Source: Hyphomicrobiales bacterium
GTDB taxonomy: Bacteria; Pseudomonadota; Alphaproteobacteria; Rhizobiales; Rhizobiaceae
Length of the DNA: 64,000 bases
Direction of reading: 5' to 3'
Assembly (NCBI GenBank): GCA_900473915.1
Contig: UCNG01000011.1
Span: 232,974-296,973, forward strand
Shown: in pieces, positions 1 to 8,580 of the stretch
Layout of the letters: each line of letters begins with the position of its first letter
Position numbering within the stretch: the stretch's first letter is position 1
Position numbers and translations under genes: made by a program
The notes under the pieces: model-generated
Database searches by the model: none
What the model was told of the DNA's origin: nothing
Seen by the model: the letters and a program-made list of their open reading frames with translations, nothing else

Positions 1-545
1 ATTGCGCGCCAGGCTTTCACCCAATGGCAGACGGCATCGCGGTTGAGGGCATCCGTCTCGTTTTCGAAAACCTTCCGAAAGCTTATGCCGATGGCAAGAA
101 TGTCGAAGCCCGCGCCAACATGATGGCGGCTGCGGCCATGGGCGCAACCGCCTTCCAGAAAGGGCTCGGTGCAATCCATTCGCTGTCACACCCGATTGGC
201 GCCCTCTATGACACCCATCATGGCATGACCAACGCGGTCTTCATGCCCTATGTCCTGCTTCAGAACCGGGCGGCTATCGAAAAGCGTATCGAACGACTTG
301 CCGATTATCTCGGCATCAAGGGTGGATTTGACGGATTTCTGGCCGCTGTCATGAAATTGCGCAGCGGCCTCGGTGTCCCCAATACACTGCCTGAATTCAT
401 CAAGGGCCTTGAAATGGACGACGCCCGGAAAGACCTGATCGCCGAAATGGCCATCGTCGATCCGACCGCTGGCGGCAACCCGATTGAGCTGACAAAAGAA
501 CGCGCGCTGAAGTTGCTAAATGCCGCGCTCGAAGGTAAGGTCTGA
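1..545 (+). CDS. Iron-containing alcohol dehydrogenase, C-terminal part (cut by left edge)
   Basis: The reading frame is open from the first bases (codons begin at position 3) and ends at TGA 543-545, so the start lies outside the window. The first visible residues read CAPGFHPMADGIA, a stretch typical of group III Fe-alcohol dehydrogenases. The iron-site histidines are visible in AIHSLSHPIGALYDTHHG (about residue 58 of the fragment onward). The family oxidises or reduces alcohols and aldehydes with NAD(P) in the cytoplasm. The substrate cannot be told from this fragment. About 180 residues are present, roughly the last half of a usual 380-residue protein. Confidence 0.9.
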   Translation, partial: CAPGFHPMADGIAVEGIRLVFENLPKAYADGKNVEARANMMAAAAMGATAFQKGLGAIHSLSHPIGALYDTHHGMTNAVFMPYVLLQNRAAIEKRIERLADYLGIKGGFDGFLAAVMKLRSGLGVPNTLPEFIKGLEMDDARKDLIAEMAIVDPTAGGNPIELTKERALKLLNAALEGKV

Positions 546-620
546 TGCGCTGAATTCGGGCTGACAAAGGCCACAAGGGGTCAGCATCGCACCACCTATG
601 GCGGGGGGCGATGCATCGGG

Positions 621-650
621 GAGCGGGTTCTTGGGGAGGAGCCCGCTCCT
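621..650 (+). terminator. Possible terminator after the Fe-dehydrogenase
   Basis: The arms GAGCGGG (621-627) and CCCGCTC (642-648) form a 7-bp stem with a 14-base loop, followed by a T-rich stretch. The T-tract is imperfect, so this is a moderate call. Confidence 0.45.
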
Positions 651-776
651 CTTCATTTTCTGCGTTTTTAAGAAGCCTGAAACTCCGTCCCACGCCCATA
701 TAAATTGGGAACAATTCTATATTTCAATCGTTTACCCTCGTCATTCCAATACGGAGGCCAACACGGAGGGTTGCAC

Positions 777-1232
777 GTGAACATCTTCAAACAGACTTGT
801 GTAGGGGCATTGGCCCTGATTTTCGGAGCGACATCGGTTGCACCGACAATGGCCGCACCCATGAACCTGCAACGTCCGGTTATCGACCAGACTATCGAAC
901 AGGTACGCGATCATCGCCGCCCACCGCGTCATTATCGTGGCCATCGCCCCAACCGACCTGGATACTGGCATGGTCATCGCGGTTATCGGCATTATCGCCA
1001 CGGCTATCGTCGCCACAGCGACGGGTGGTGGTATCCGCTGGCCGCATTCGGTGCTGGCGCCATCATTGGCGGCGCAATAAGCCAGCCCCGCCCCGTATAT
1101 CGCGCACCCAGGCTCTCCAGTGCACATGTGCAGTGGTGCTATAACCGCTACAAGTCCTATCGCTCATCGGACAATACGTTCCAGCCCAATAATGGGCCGC
1201 GCAAACAGTGCTACTCACCCTATTATCGCTGA
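777..1232 (+). CDS. BA14K family secreted protein
   Basis: A 151-residue protein with an N-terminal signal peptide (hydrophobic core GALALIFGA, likely cleavage after TMAA) and a middle region very rich in His, Arg, Tyr and Gly (repeated [17 protein letters not shown]-like units). A glycine-rich hydrophobic segment ([12 protein letters not shown]) follows. The C-terminus ([13 protein letters not shown], then CYSPYY) carries the paired cysteines and aromatic pattern of the BA14K family, first known as an immunoreactive Brucella protein with lectin-like properties. I chose GTG 777 because GGAGGG (765-770) lies 6 bases upstream and the signal peptide starts directly there. It has its own terminator and stands alone. 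Confidence 0.85.
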   Translation: MNIFKQTCVGALALIFGATSVAPTMAAPMNLQRPVIDQTIEQVRDHRRPPRHYRGHRPNRPGYWHGHRGYRHYRHGYRRHSDGWWYPLAAFGAGAIIGGAISQPRPVYRAPRLSSAHVQWCYNRYKSYRSSDNTFQPNNGPRKQCYSPYYR

Positions 1233-1240
1233 TGATCGGG

Positions 1241-1265
1241 AAGCGCCCTCCGGGGCGCTTTTTTC
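1241..1265 (+). terminator. Rho-independent terminator of the BA14K gene
   Basis: AAGCGCC (1241-1247) pairs with GGCGCTT (1254-1260), followed by a run of T residues to 1264. Confidence 0.8.
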
Positions 1266-1360
1266 ATTCACGTTGCACCACGCCGAACAACGGCGGAATG
1301 AATTTTTAAGTTTCATCCATATACAGGAGCTAGACGTCTCCCCAAAACAGGAATAAGCAA

Positions 1361-1394
1361 GCCCGCGTCATATCAATGTCGCGGGCAAGTTTTT
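1361..1394. terminator. Isolated stem-loop, terminator-like
   Basis: GCCCGCG (1361-1367) and CGCGGGC (1380-1386) form a perfect 7-bp stem, followed by AAGTTTTT. It sits in a 314-bp gap (1233-1546) in which no gene is seen. It could be a second terminator or the end of an unseen small RNA. Confidence 0.4.
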
Positions 1395-1546
1395 CCAAAC
1401 TTTCATCTTTCCGCGATACGAAAAATAACACTCAGAACAGATCGCTGGAAGAAAAGTACTGATTTCTCCGCGATCGGTTCAGTCCGAAGCCAGATCTCGC
1501 ATTGCGCGATCAAAAGCGGCATGTCGGCATAACACCGGGCTTGAAA

Positions 1547-2446
1547 ATGTCGCATACCACCGCCGCAAACCCTGCACCTTCCAACGCACAGCGCTGGGCA
1601 ATGACTGCCCTGATTGTTGGCGGCATAGCCATTGGCAGTTCGCCGATCTTTGTAAGACTTTCAGAGGTGGGGCCGCTCGCAACCGGCTTCTGGCGTCTTG
1701 CACTGGCGGTCTTGCCGCTTTTGCTCATGGATGGCCGCGAGCGGCGCGATGAAAAAGATGCCGCTCCGCTCACCCCGTCCGATTGTTTGCGTCTCGCCCT
1801 GCCCGGCCTGTTTATCGCTTTCGATCTGGGCGCGTGGCATTTGTCGCTGCACATGACATCCGTTGCCAATGCAACGCTGCTTGCCAATATGGCACCGATT
1901 TTCGTGACGCTCGGCGCATGGCTGCTTTTCAAGTCGCGCGTGAGCACCTCCTTCATGATCGGACTTGCCGTCGCGGTCCTCGGTGTCGTGGTGCTGAAAG
2001 GTGGACCGGGTGAGCTTCTCCGGTCCCAATCTTCCGGCGATGCGATGGCGCTTCTGGCTGCGGTCTTCTATGCCGGGTACATCCTTTCGGTGGGCCGCCT
2101 GCGCAGCCGCTTTTCCACCATGCGCATCATGCTGTGGAGCAGCGCGATTGCCGCGGTGTTTTCACTGCCGGTCGCTTATTTCATGGAAGGTCAGATTCTG
2201 CCCGCCACGCTCTATGGCTGGCTGATCCTTGCCGGGTTGGCATGGGTGACCCATGCCGCAGGTCAAAGCATGATCGCTTATGCGCTTGCCTATCTTCCGG
2301 CTTCATTCTCCTCGCTCACCTTGCTTCTGCAACCGGTCGTCGCGGCGTTTCTTGCCTGGACGCTCCTGTCCGAACCCATCGGCATGCTGCAGGCTTTCGG
2401 GGGGATTATCGTGATCTCCGGTATCCTGATTGCTCGAAGAGGATAG
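1547..2446 (+). CDS. EamA/DMT superfamily transporter
   Basis: A 299-residue integral membrane protein with about ten hydrophobic segments in two EamA halves (roughly residues 15-140 and 155-290). It includes the typical TGFWRLALA, ANMAPIFVTL and SLTLLLQPVVAA patterns of the drug/metabolite exporter family at the inner membrane. Exported substrates in the family range from amino acids to purines; none can be assigned here. An ATG in frame 45 bases upstream (1502) is possible, but the extra residues look unlike a membrane-protein N-terminus, so 1547 is preferred. It is monocistronic and converges on proX across a shared terminator. Confidence 0.85.
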   Translation: MSHTTAANPAPSNAQRWAMTALIVGGIAIGSSPIFVRLSEVGPLATGFWRLALAVLPLLLMDGRERRDEKDAAPLTPSDCLRLALPGLFIAFDLGAWHLSLHMTSVANATLLANMAPIFVTLGAWLLFKSRVSTSFMIGLAVAVLGVVVLKGGPGELLRSQSSGDAMALLAAVFYAGYILSVGRLRSRFSTMRIMLWSSAIAAVFSLPVAYFMEGQILPATLYGWLILAGLAWVTHAAGQSMIAYALAYLPASFSSLTLLLQPVVAAFLAWTLLSEPIGMLQAFGGIIVISGILIARRG

Positions 2447-2452
2447 AATGCG

Positions 2453-2478
2453 AAAAGCCCCGGTTTCCCGGGGCTTTT
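2453..2478. terminator. Bidirectional terminator between EamA gene and proX
   Basis: AAAAGCCCCGG (2453-2463) pairs with CCCGGGGCTTTT (2467-2478), giving T-runs on both strands. It can serve both convergent genes. Confidence 0.85.
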
Positions 2479-2487
2479 GCTTGGGCT

Positions 2488-3354
2488 TTATTCCGCCAGC
2501 CACTCCTTGATGCGATCAGGATGGTCCGCGATATATTTGTCGACGGCCTTTTCATAGGATGTTTCCTGCGCATCGAACATCGCAGCCTCAAGCTCGCTGA
2601 TCGGAAGGCTCATCTTGGTGAGCAGCGACGCAACTTTCGGGTTCTCTTCCTTGAAGCCCTTGCGTGCGATAGCGTCGATATGTTCAGCACCACCAAGTGC
2701 GCCTTCAGGATCGGCAATGTAGCGCAGCTTGTACTTGCCGAACATCCAGTGCGGGCTCCACGAAGTCGCCACGAACCAGCCGTCCGAACGCGTGGCGCGG
2801 TCGACCGTGGTCAGCATGGCCGCTTCACTCGAAATATTGAGCTTGTAGTCCAGCCCATATTTCTTGATCGCTTCCTGCGACAGGCGGGTAAGACCGGCAC
2901 CCGGATCAATGCCCTGGATTTCGCCTTTCAGCTTTTCGCGAACTTCGGGCTTTTTCAGGTCCTCGATGGAGCTGATCTCGCTTTCGGGAATGTATGCCGG
3001 AACGATCCAGCCGAGCTTCGCACCTTCATAGAGCGGGCCGAGATTTTCGACCTTGCCCTCGATGCGCTTGTAGTAGTCAGCGTGGGTTTCCGGCAGCCAG
3101 GCCATCATCATGGCATCAATATCGCCACGGCTCACGCCCTGATAGAGTGGGGCCACGTCTGTCTGAACCAGCTCGACCTTCTGGCCGAGATTGTCTTCGA
3201 TCAGCTTCTTGGCAAGTTTTGTGACGAACTCAGCATCCGACCATGGTGCCCAGCCGATTTTAACCGGCTTGCTGTCCTGCGCAAATGCTGCGCCGATGGT
3301 CATCGTTCCCGCCACAACTGCCGCCAGACCGAATTTGGTTAGTTTGCCTAACAT
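2488..3354 (-). CDS. proX: Glycine betaine/choline-type ABC transporter, periplasmic binding protein
   Basis: A 288-residue protein with a signal peptide (about residues 1-26, ending AAFAQ) and an OpuAC/ProX-type ligand-binding domain. The WAPWSD motif near the mature N-terminus and scattered tryptophans (MMMAWLP, WSPHWMF) fit the aromatic cage that binds quaternary amines. Start 3354 is chosen because AAGGAG lies just upstream and the signal peptide begins there. It is the third gene of a proV-proW-proX operon, with 60 bp to proW. Exact specificity (betaine, proline betaine or choline) is not resolved. Confidence 0.88.
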   Translation of the reverse strand: MLGKLTKFGLAAVVAGTMTIGAAFAQDSKPVKIGWAPWSDAEFVTKLAKKLIEDNLGQKVELVQTDVAPLYQGVSRGDIDAMMMAWLPETHADYYKRIEGKVENLGPLYEGAKLGWIVPAYIPESEISSIEDLKKPEVREKLKGEIQGIDPGAGLTRLSQEAIKKYGLDYKLNISSEAAMLTTVDRATRSDGWFVATSWSPHWMFGKYKLRYIADPEGALGGAEHIDAIARKGFKEENPKVASLLTKMSLPISELEAAMFDAQETSYEKAVDKYIADHPDRIKEWLAE

Positions 3355-3414
3355 AGCTTCTCCTTTTCGATTGGTATCAGTTCCCATTGTTATTCTTGTT
3401 TATTTTTGCCTGTT

Positions 3415-4320
3415 TCATGCTTCCTGCTTGCGAAAGGACGAGGCGGACTGAGTGTCCGCCGCCTTCCTTAGAGATGCGAGCCGCTTGAAAAATCCGGCCC
3501 CGCCCTTGCCGAAGCTCTGGGTAATGCGGTCGAGAATGACTGCCAGAATGACCACGGCAAGGCCGCCTTCGAAGCCGAGGCCCACATTGAGGCGCTGAAT
3601 ACCCGTGAGAACCGTATTGCCGAGACCGCCGGCGCCGATCATCGATGCAATGACCACCATTGAAAGCGACAACATGATCGTCTGGTTGATACCGGCCATG
3701 ATCGAGGGCATGGCGTTCGGGAGCTGTACCTTGAACAGAAGCTGCCGCGACGTGCAGCCGAAGGCGAGACCGGCTTCGACAAACTCCGAATGCACCTGCC
3801 GGATGCCGAGATTGGTAAGACGCACGACTGGCGGCATGGCAAAGATCACCGTCGCAATCGTTCCAGGCACGGCACCAAGACCGAAAAACATTGCAGCCGG
3901 AATGAGATAAACGAAAGCAGGCATCGTCTGCATGAGGTCGAGGACCGGGCGCACGACCGAAGCAACTGTGTCGCTGCGAGCCATCGCGATACCAAGCGGA
4001 ATGCCGATTACGACAGCGATAACTGTCGAGGCGAGCACCAGAGAAAGGCTTTCCATCGTGCCTATCCACAAATCCATGTGGATGATGAGGCCCAAGGCAA
4101 GAGCGGTGAAAATCGCAAACTTCCACCCCACGCGCCACAGAGATAGCAATGTTAAAACTGCAACCCCGCCGCTCGGCGGCACAGCGAGCAGAGCATTTTG
4201 AATACTGTCGGTAACAAAACCGATAGTGGCTGCGATCATATCGAGCGCGGGCGTAAAGTGGTCGAGAATGTAGTTGACCACAACATCCGCCCAGCCGCCG
4301 ACACTGAAATTCAAATCCAT
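3415..4320 (-). CDS. proW: Glycine betaine-type ABC transporter permease
   Basis: A 301-residue inner-membrane protein of the ProW/OpuAB family with several hydrophobic helices. The binding-protein-dependent permease (EAA-type) signature is near residues 195-215 (EAGLAFGCTSRQLLFKVQLP). It forms the channel of the quaternary-amine importer with the ProV ATPase and ProX. It lies 81 bp downstream of proV and 60 bp upstream of proX in the same direction, consistent with one operon. The family often answers to osmotic stress, but no regulatory site was recognised here. Confidence 0.9.
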   Translation of the reverse strand: MDLNFSVGGWADVVVNYILDHFTPALDMIAATIGFVTDSIQNALLAVPPSGGVAVLTLLSLWRVGWKFAIFTALALGLIIHMDLWIGTMESLSLVLASTVIAVVIGIPLGIAMARSDTVASVVRPVLDLMQTMPAFVYLIPAAMFFGLGAVPGTIATVIFAMPPVVRLTNLGIRQVHSEFVEAGLAFGCTSRQLLFKVQLPNAMPSIMAGINQTIMLSLSMVVIASMIGAGGLGNTVLTGIQRLNVGLGFEGGLAVVILAVILDRITQSFGKGGAGFFKRLASLRKAADTQSASSFRKQEA

Positions 4321-4401
4321 GTTTTACCGTCCATTTCCGTATTTCTTCTGGATTGGACCCATTCTGCCCCTATCAGGCAAAAGTCCGTTGGCGTGCAGGT
4401 A

Positions 4402-5586
4402 TCAACCCGCGCGGCCAAGCGTTTCGAGCAATGCCGATTTACTGATGGCGCCGACATAGCGGTTCTGGCGGTCCGTAACCGGGACCGGCCAGGGGCTTTC
4501 CGCCACCTGCGTCAACAATCCGGAAAGCGGCGCTTCCGCCTCGATGGCAGAGACGCCTTCCAGCCCGTTCCCGCCTTGCGCTACAGCACCCTTTGCCAGC
4601 GCATCACGGCTAACCATTCCGCGATAGGTACGGTCAGCGTCGATCAGCACACCGAATGTCTTCCCGCTCGTATCGAACCGTTCAAGCGCTGTTGCCAGCT
4701 GTTCGGGTTCGAACACGATGAGCTCGTCCTCGCGCGCCACATCAGCGGCTTTGAATACGCGGGACACATCCACATTGCGGAAGAAGGAACGGACATAATC
4801 GTTGGCCGGTGCCGACACGATTTCGTTCGGCGTTCCAACCTGCACCACCTTGCCGTGTTGCATGATGCAGATACGGTCGCCGATGCGCATGGCTTCATCG
4901 AGATCGTGGCTGACGAAAATGATCGTCCGGCTGTGCTCCGCCTGAAGACGCTTCAGTTCGTCCTGCATTTCGGTGCGGATCAGCGGATCGAGTGCAGAAA
5001 AAGCCTCGTCCATCAGAAGAATGGTCGGCTCGCTGGCCAGCGCCCGCGCCAGTCCGACGCGTTGTTTCATACCGCCGGAAAGCTGGTCCGGCATACTATG
5101 GGCGTATGGTTCCAGTCCGACCGCTGCGAGCGCCTTCAGTGCTTTCTGGTGGCGTTCCGCCTCGCCCATTCCGGCCACTTCAAGGCCGAAAGACGCATTG
5201 TTGAGAACCGAACGATTGGGCAGCAGCGCGAAGGATTGAAATACCATGCTCATGTCGCGGCGACGAAGATCGATCAACTCGCGCTTGGTCATTTTGACGA
5301 CATCGCGGCCATCCACTTCGATGGAGCCGGCAGTCGGTTCGATCAGGCGATTGAGCAGACGCAGAAGCGTGGATTTGCCCGAGCCGGAGAGGCCCATAAT
5401 AACGAATACTTCGCCTTCATAGATATCGAAGGTCGCATTATCGACGCCGATTGTTGCGCCGAATTCGCTGTGAATCTGGGTTTTTGATTTACCTGCGCGC
5501 AACTCCTGCATTGCACGCTCCGGATCATCGCCGAAGACTTTAAAAATGCCTTTCAAGCTTATTTTAGTCTTAGCCGGCGACTTCAT
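4402..5586 (-). CDS. proV: Glycine betaine-type ABC transporter ATPase with CBS domains
   Basis: A 394-residue ATPase. Walker A is GLSGSGKST near residue 65, followed by the Q-loop (VFQSFALLP), the signature LSGGMKQRVGLARAL, Walker B ILLMDEAFSALD and the H-loop FVSHD. The C-terminal ~110 residues form the CBS-pair region of the ProV/OpuAA family, which can sense ionic strength in related proteins. Start 5586 is chosen because AAGGAAG lies 6 bases upstream; an in-frame ATG 30 bases earlier lacks a site. First gene of the operon. Confidence 0.92.
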   Translation of the reverse strand: MKSPAKTKISLKGIFKVFGDDPERAMQELRAGKSKTQIHSEFGATIGVDNATFDIYEGEVFVIMGLSGSGKSTLLRLLNRLIEPTAGSIEVDGRDVVKMTKRELIDLRRRDMSMVFQSFALLPNRSVLNNASFGLEVAGMGEAERHQKALKALAAVGLEPYAHSMPDQLSGGMKQRVGLARALASEPTILLMDEAFSALDPLIRTEMQDELKRLQAEHSRTIIFVSHDLDEAMRIGDRICIMQHGKVVQVGTPNEIVSAPANDYVRSFFRNVDVSRVFKAADVAREDELIVFEPEQLATALERFDTSGKTFGVLIDADRTYRGMVSRDALAKGAVAQGGNGLEGVSAIEAEAPLSGLLTQVAESPWPVPVTDRQNRYVGAISKSALLETLGRAG

Positions 5587-6078
5587 ACTTTCTTCCTTGT
5601 ATAAAATACCATGCATTAAGTTTAACCCCGCTGTGCTGGCGGACTTAATCTCCTTTTTAACATTGATAGAACTTCATTCCAGCGCAAAATACTCGCACTC
5701 AATCTGCGTTCCGCGAACGGCCCACATGGAATGATTATCGATAGATTGCCTGATTCTATATAGGTCATTTCCCGACATGTCCACCCACAGCCGTGAATTC
5801 ATCTGAATGATCCGTCCGGCAACCGTCCCCTTGAATGTTTTTTTTGAAGGGTTGCACGACGAATTTTGAGGACTGTTCGACACCGCTCAAAGCAGGAGGT
5901 GATCAACCAGCTTGAAGGCAATAGTAGTCCTCTTCCAGTCAATTACCGGAACGGCCTGCGACAAATATGCTATCAGCTGCGACATCATCCGAAATAGTAT
6001 AATTCGGGAGAAAAAAGACTATAATTGCAGAAAAATAGTGTGATTATACTGTAATCTGGAACCATTTAGTCTATACAT
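5587..6078. other. AT-rich intergenic region upstream of proVWX
   Basis: About 490 bp with no gene I can support. It must hold the proV promoter. A strong Shine-Dalgarno-like AGGAGGT (5894-5900) lies 11 bases before a TTG (5912) that opens a 42-codon frame on the plus strand, and a 42-codon minus-strand frame (5674-5802) is also open. Neither resembles a known protein. No riboswitch class was recognised. Confidence 0.5.
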
Positions 6079-6109
6079 AAAAACGGCACAGATCGGGCGA
6101 TCCGCGCCG
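6079..6109 (-). terminator. Terminator of the SDR-ABC-RpiR-DTA-NTF2 operon
   Basis: Read on the minus strand, CGGCGCGGATC (6109-6099) pairs over 11 positions (two G-U) with GATCTGTGCCG (6094-6084), then TTTTT. It lies 28-58 bp past the stop of the last gene. Confidence 0.8.
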
Positions 6110-6136
6110 TGATAGACAGTCCGTGTGGCCGATATT

Positions 6137-6610
6137 TCAGCGATACGCCATATATCCAACAAAGCCTGTGATCTTCCAGCGCGTTCCCTCGCGGCGGCAG
6201 AAATAGAGCGTCTGCCAGTTGAGGCGGTCGACGGAGCCGTCCTTTCTTGCAATCGTTCCATCGAATTTTTTTCGGGCCACCGCGACGTCGCCTGTAATAT
6301 CGATCACGCTCAAATCGGTCGCGCGGAAGATCCCTTCGGCCAAAGATTCGGCATATTCAACCGCCGCACTTTCTGCCGCCTGACGCAGCCATTCATCGCG
6401 ATAGCTTGCGAGCGTCGGAAATCCTGCATCCCATTTGTCGGGATCGCGATCATTATGCGCGTGAATGCCGAGGAAGCGTAGCTCGTCGAAATCATCGGCC
6501 ACCAGCGACCAGTCCTGCGATACGAAAGCCTCGATATCGCGTCGCACGAGCATTTCCCATATCTGCTCGCGATCCTTGTCGCCTGCAAACGGATTGACCG
6601 CACCCTTCAT
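6137..6610 (-). CDS. NTF2-like/SnoaL-fold protein
   Basis: A 157-residue soluble protein whose length and pattern fit the NTF2-like superfamily. It has an N-terminal helix with IWEMLVRRDIEAFVSQDW, a middle region of alternating charged strands and a C-terminal strand pair (LYFCRREGTRWKITGFVGYM). Members are small ligand-binding or enzymatic barrels (isomerases, dehydratases, carriers), so function is not fixed by fold. It is the last gene of the minus-strand operon, 13 bp after the D-threonine-aldolase-like gene, and is therefore a candidate accessory enzyme of that pathway. Confidence 0.65.
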   Translation of the reverse strand: MKGAVNPFAGDKDREQIWEMLVRRDIEAFVSQDWSLVADDFDELRFLGIHAHNDRDPDKWDAGFPTLASYRDEWLRQAAESAAVEYAESLAEGIFRATDLSVIDITGDVAVARKKFDGTIARKDGSVDRLNWQTLYFCRREGTRWKITGFVGYMAYR

Positions 6611-6623
6611 GCTATCCTCCTGA

Positions 6624-7688
6624 TTATCTTAACTTTCCACGCGCGGCGACCGGCAAGATATCAATGACGTTATCGCCCGAAACAAGATGAACCTCGTCAA
6701 AGAGGTTGGAAACGACGCAGACATGGTCAGGGATAATCCGCACGCGCTCGCCGACTTCCAGACCGGCAACATCGCCGGTCAGCTTGCCGTGCTCCTCACT
6801 CAATCCAGCCACACGTATATCCGGGCGACCCATAACCTCACCAAAATCGCTCAGGCCCAGCGTGTCGCTGGATAGCGCCTTGGAACCGGCATCGATGATT
6901 GCACGTTCAGAAGTCGGGTGACTCACTACCGTCGAAAGCACCGTCAAGGCGCAGTCATCCACTATCGCCGCCCCCTGTGCGACCTGATAACGGTCGAAAT
7001 AGATATAGGTGCCGGGACGATATTCGGTGACGACACTATCGCCGGCATTGCGCCACATATCGGGCGTTCCACCGCTAGAAATCGTCTCACAGGAAAGGCC
7101 GTTCGCCTCAAGCAACTCCCGTGCTGAGTAGAGCCATTGTTCCGCTTCCTCCGGCTTTCCTGCTGCGGGATAGGTCATCAAGCCACCGAAATGCAGCCCC
7201 GCGCTCCGGTCGATAATGCGCGCCAGCTCCAGCGCTTCGGCCGGTGTCTGCACGCCACAGCGCCCCATGCCGGTGTCGCATTCGACAAGCACTTTCAGCG
7301 GGTGCTTTTCATCGGTGAAACGCGCCGCAAGCCCTGCAAGTGAGGTTGGATTATCAACTGTCACCGACAGGGTGATGCGTTGATGCAATGCATGAAGACG
7401 GTCGAGCTTTTCCCGCCCCAGAATATTGTAGGGCAGGAAAATATCCGTCAGCCCTGCATCGGCCATGACTTCCGCTTCACCCAGTTTCTGGCAGGTAATA
7501 CCCACGGCGCCCGCTTCCACCTGCATTTTCGCGAACATGGGCAGTTTATGAGTCTTGATATGCGGGCGCAGTTTCACTCCCACCGCATCTGCATGGGCCT
7601 GCGCTTTGGCGATATTCGCTTTCACCCGGTCAATGTCGATGAGGATCGCGGGCGTATCCACGTCGTGAATGGTTTTCGGTCCTGTCAT
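6624..7688 (-). CDS. PLP enzyme of the D-threonine aldolase/D-serine dehydratase family
   Basis: A 354-residue fold-III PLP enzyme (alanine racemase-like N-terminal barrel). The PLP lysine lies in the diagnostic RPHIKTHK near residue 42-49. The C-terminal domain carries the His/Cys metal pair in PDHVCVVSNLFD near residue 320. Relatives split 3-hydroxy-D-amino acids (D-threonine, D-phenylserine, 3-hydroxy-D-aspartate) into glycine and an aldehyde, or dehydrate them. Metal dependence follows from the family. It sits directly after the RpiR regulator (3-base gap), in a locus with an ABC importer, RidA and an M81 protein, which suggests catabolism of an imported hydroxy-amino compound. Confidence 0.8.
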   Translation of the reverse strand: MTGPKTIHDVDTPAILIDIDRVKANIAKAQAHADAVGVKLRPHIKTHKLPMFAKMQVEAGAVGITCQKLGEAEVMADAGLTDIFLPYNILGREKLDRLHALHQRITLSVTVDNPTSLAGLAARFTDEKHPLKVLVECDTGMGRCGVQTPAEALELARIIDRSAGLHFGGLMTYPAAGKPEEAEQWLYSARELLEANGLSCETISSGGTPDMWRNAGDSVVTEYRPGTYIYFDRYQVAQGAAIVDDCALTVLSTVVSHPTSERAIIDAGSKALSSDTLGLSDFGEVMGRPDIRVAGLSEEHGKLTGDVAGLEVGERVRIIPDHVCVVSNLFDEVHLVSGDNVIDILPVAARGKLR

Positions 7689-7691
7689 GAA

Positions 7692-8573
7692 TCAATCTCC
7701 CAGCGGCAGGCGCGGATCATCTATTGTGAGTGTATTGAGGCTGTGCTTGATGCGGCGCAGACTTTCCAGGACCTTCGGTCCACGCGCTTCCGCCGTGGCA
7801 GTGGCGAGCATATCGAGAATGGCGAGCAATGCGAAGCGCGACGATGTCGGCTTGTAGATATTGCCGTCTTCATTGGCCTGATAGGGAATGAGCACGTCTG
7901 TTGCCTTGGCGAGATCGGAACCGGCAGGCGTGATTGCAACCGTCTGCGCCCCATATTGCCTTGCGACAAGCACGGCCTCCACCACCGACCGGGCGAAGCC
8001 GGAGACGGAGAAAGCGATCACAGTCGCCTCATGCGTGGTGACAGCGGCATACATGCGCTGCAACTGCCCATCCACCTGCGCGCTGACAGGAATACCAAGC
8101 CGAAACAAACGGTTCTGCATTTCCGTTGCCAGCATGGACGAGATGCCGCCCGAGCCGAGACACAGCACCGGGCCACCCGCGGCGAGCCGTTCGGCCACTT
8201 TCATCAGCACGGCCATATCGATTCCGTCGCTTGCGCGTTGGATGGCGGAAACCGCCGCATCGGTCACGGCGGTCGCAATGCGGCTTTCACGCACATCGCG
8301 TGCGGGAATTTCAGCCGTCAGATATTGACCTCCGATAGCCAGCGCCTGCGCCAGAAAAAACTTGAAATCGCGAACGCCATCACAGCCGAGCGCCCGACAA
8401 AAACGCGTTACCGTGGGTTCGCTGACACCGGCTCTGGCCGCAATTTCCGAGATTGCCGCCTTGGAAGCGTAATCAGGATCGGCCAGCACAAGCGCAGCCA
8501 GCCGCCGGTCGGATTTCGATCCGTCCTGCGCCACCACATGCAGCCGCGTGATGATGTCTGCAACCTTGCTCAT
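7692..8573 (-). CDS. MurR/RpiR family transcriptional regulator
   Basis: A 293-residue regulator. The N-terminal RpiR helix-turn-helix spans about residues 1-80 (ISEIAARAGVSEPTVTRFCRALGCDG). A SIS sugar-phosphate-binding domain follows at about 125-265 (GSGGISSMLATEMQNRL, FSVSGFARSVVEA). The family senses phosphosugars or related anions and usually controls neighbouring transport genes. It lies inside the operon it probably regulates, between the ABC ATPase and the PLP enzyme. The dyad in the divergent promoter (10474-10491) is a candidate binding site, by inference only. Confidence 0.88.
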   Translation of the reverse strand: MSKVADIITRLHVVAQDGSKSDRRLAALVLADPDYASKAAISEIAARAGVSEPTVTRFCRALGCDGVRDFKFFLAQALAIGGQYLTAEIPARDVRESRIATAVTDAAVSAIQRASDGIDMAVLMKVAERLAAGGPVLCLGSGGISSMLATEMQNRLFRLGIPVSAQVDGQLQRMYAAVTTHEATVIAFSVSGFARSVVEAVLVARQYGAQTVAITPAGSDLAKATDVLIPYQANEDGNIYKPTSSRFALLAILDMLATATAEARGPKVLESLRRIKHSLNTLTIDDPRLPLGD

Positions 8574-8580
8574 GGGGAGT

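Noticed and set aside
2134-3342. A 402-codon plus-strand frame crossing the EamA gene end and proX
   Set aside because: It runs antisense to proX, crosses a terminator and has no family features; it is a shadow of high-G+C codon use.
5674-5802. Minus-strand 42-codon frame upstream of proV (starts MNSRLWVDM)
   Set aside because: No convincing ribosome site and no recognised family; chance is likely in an AT-rich gap.
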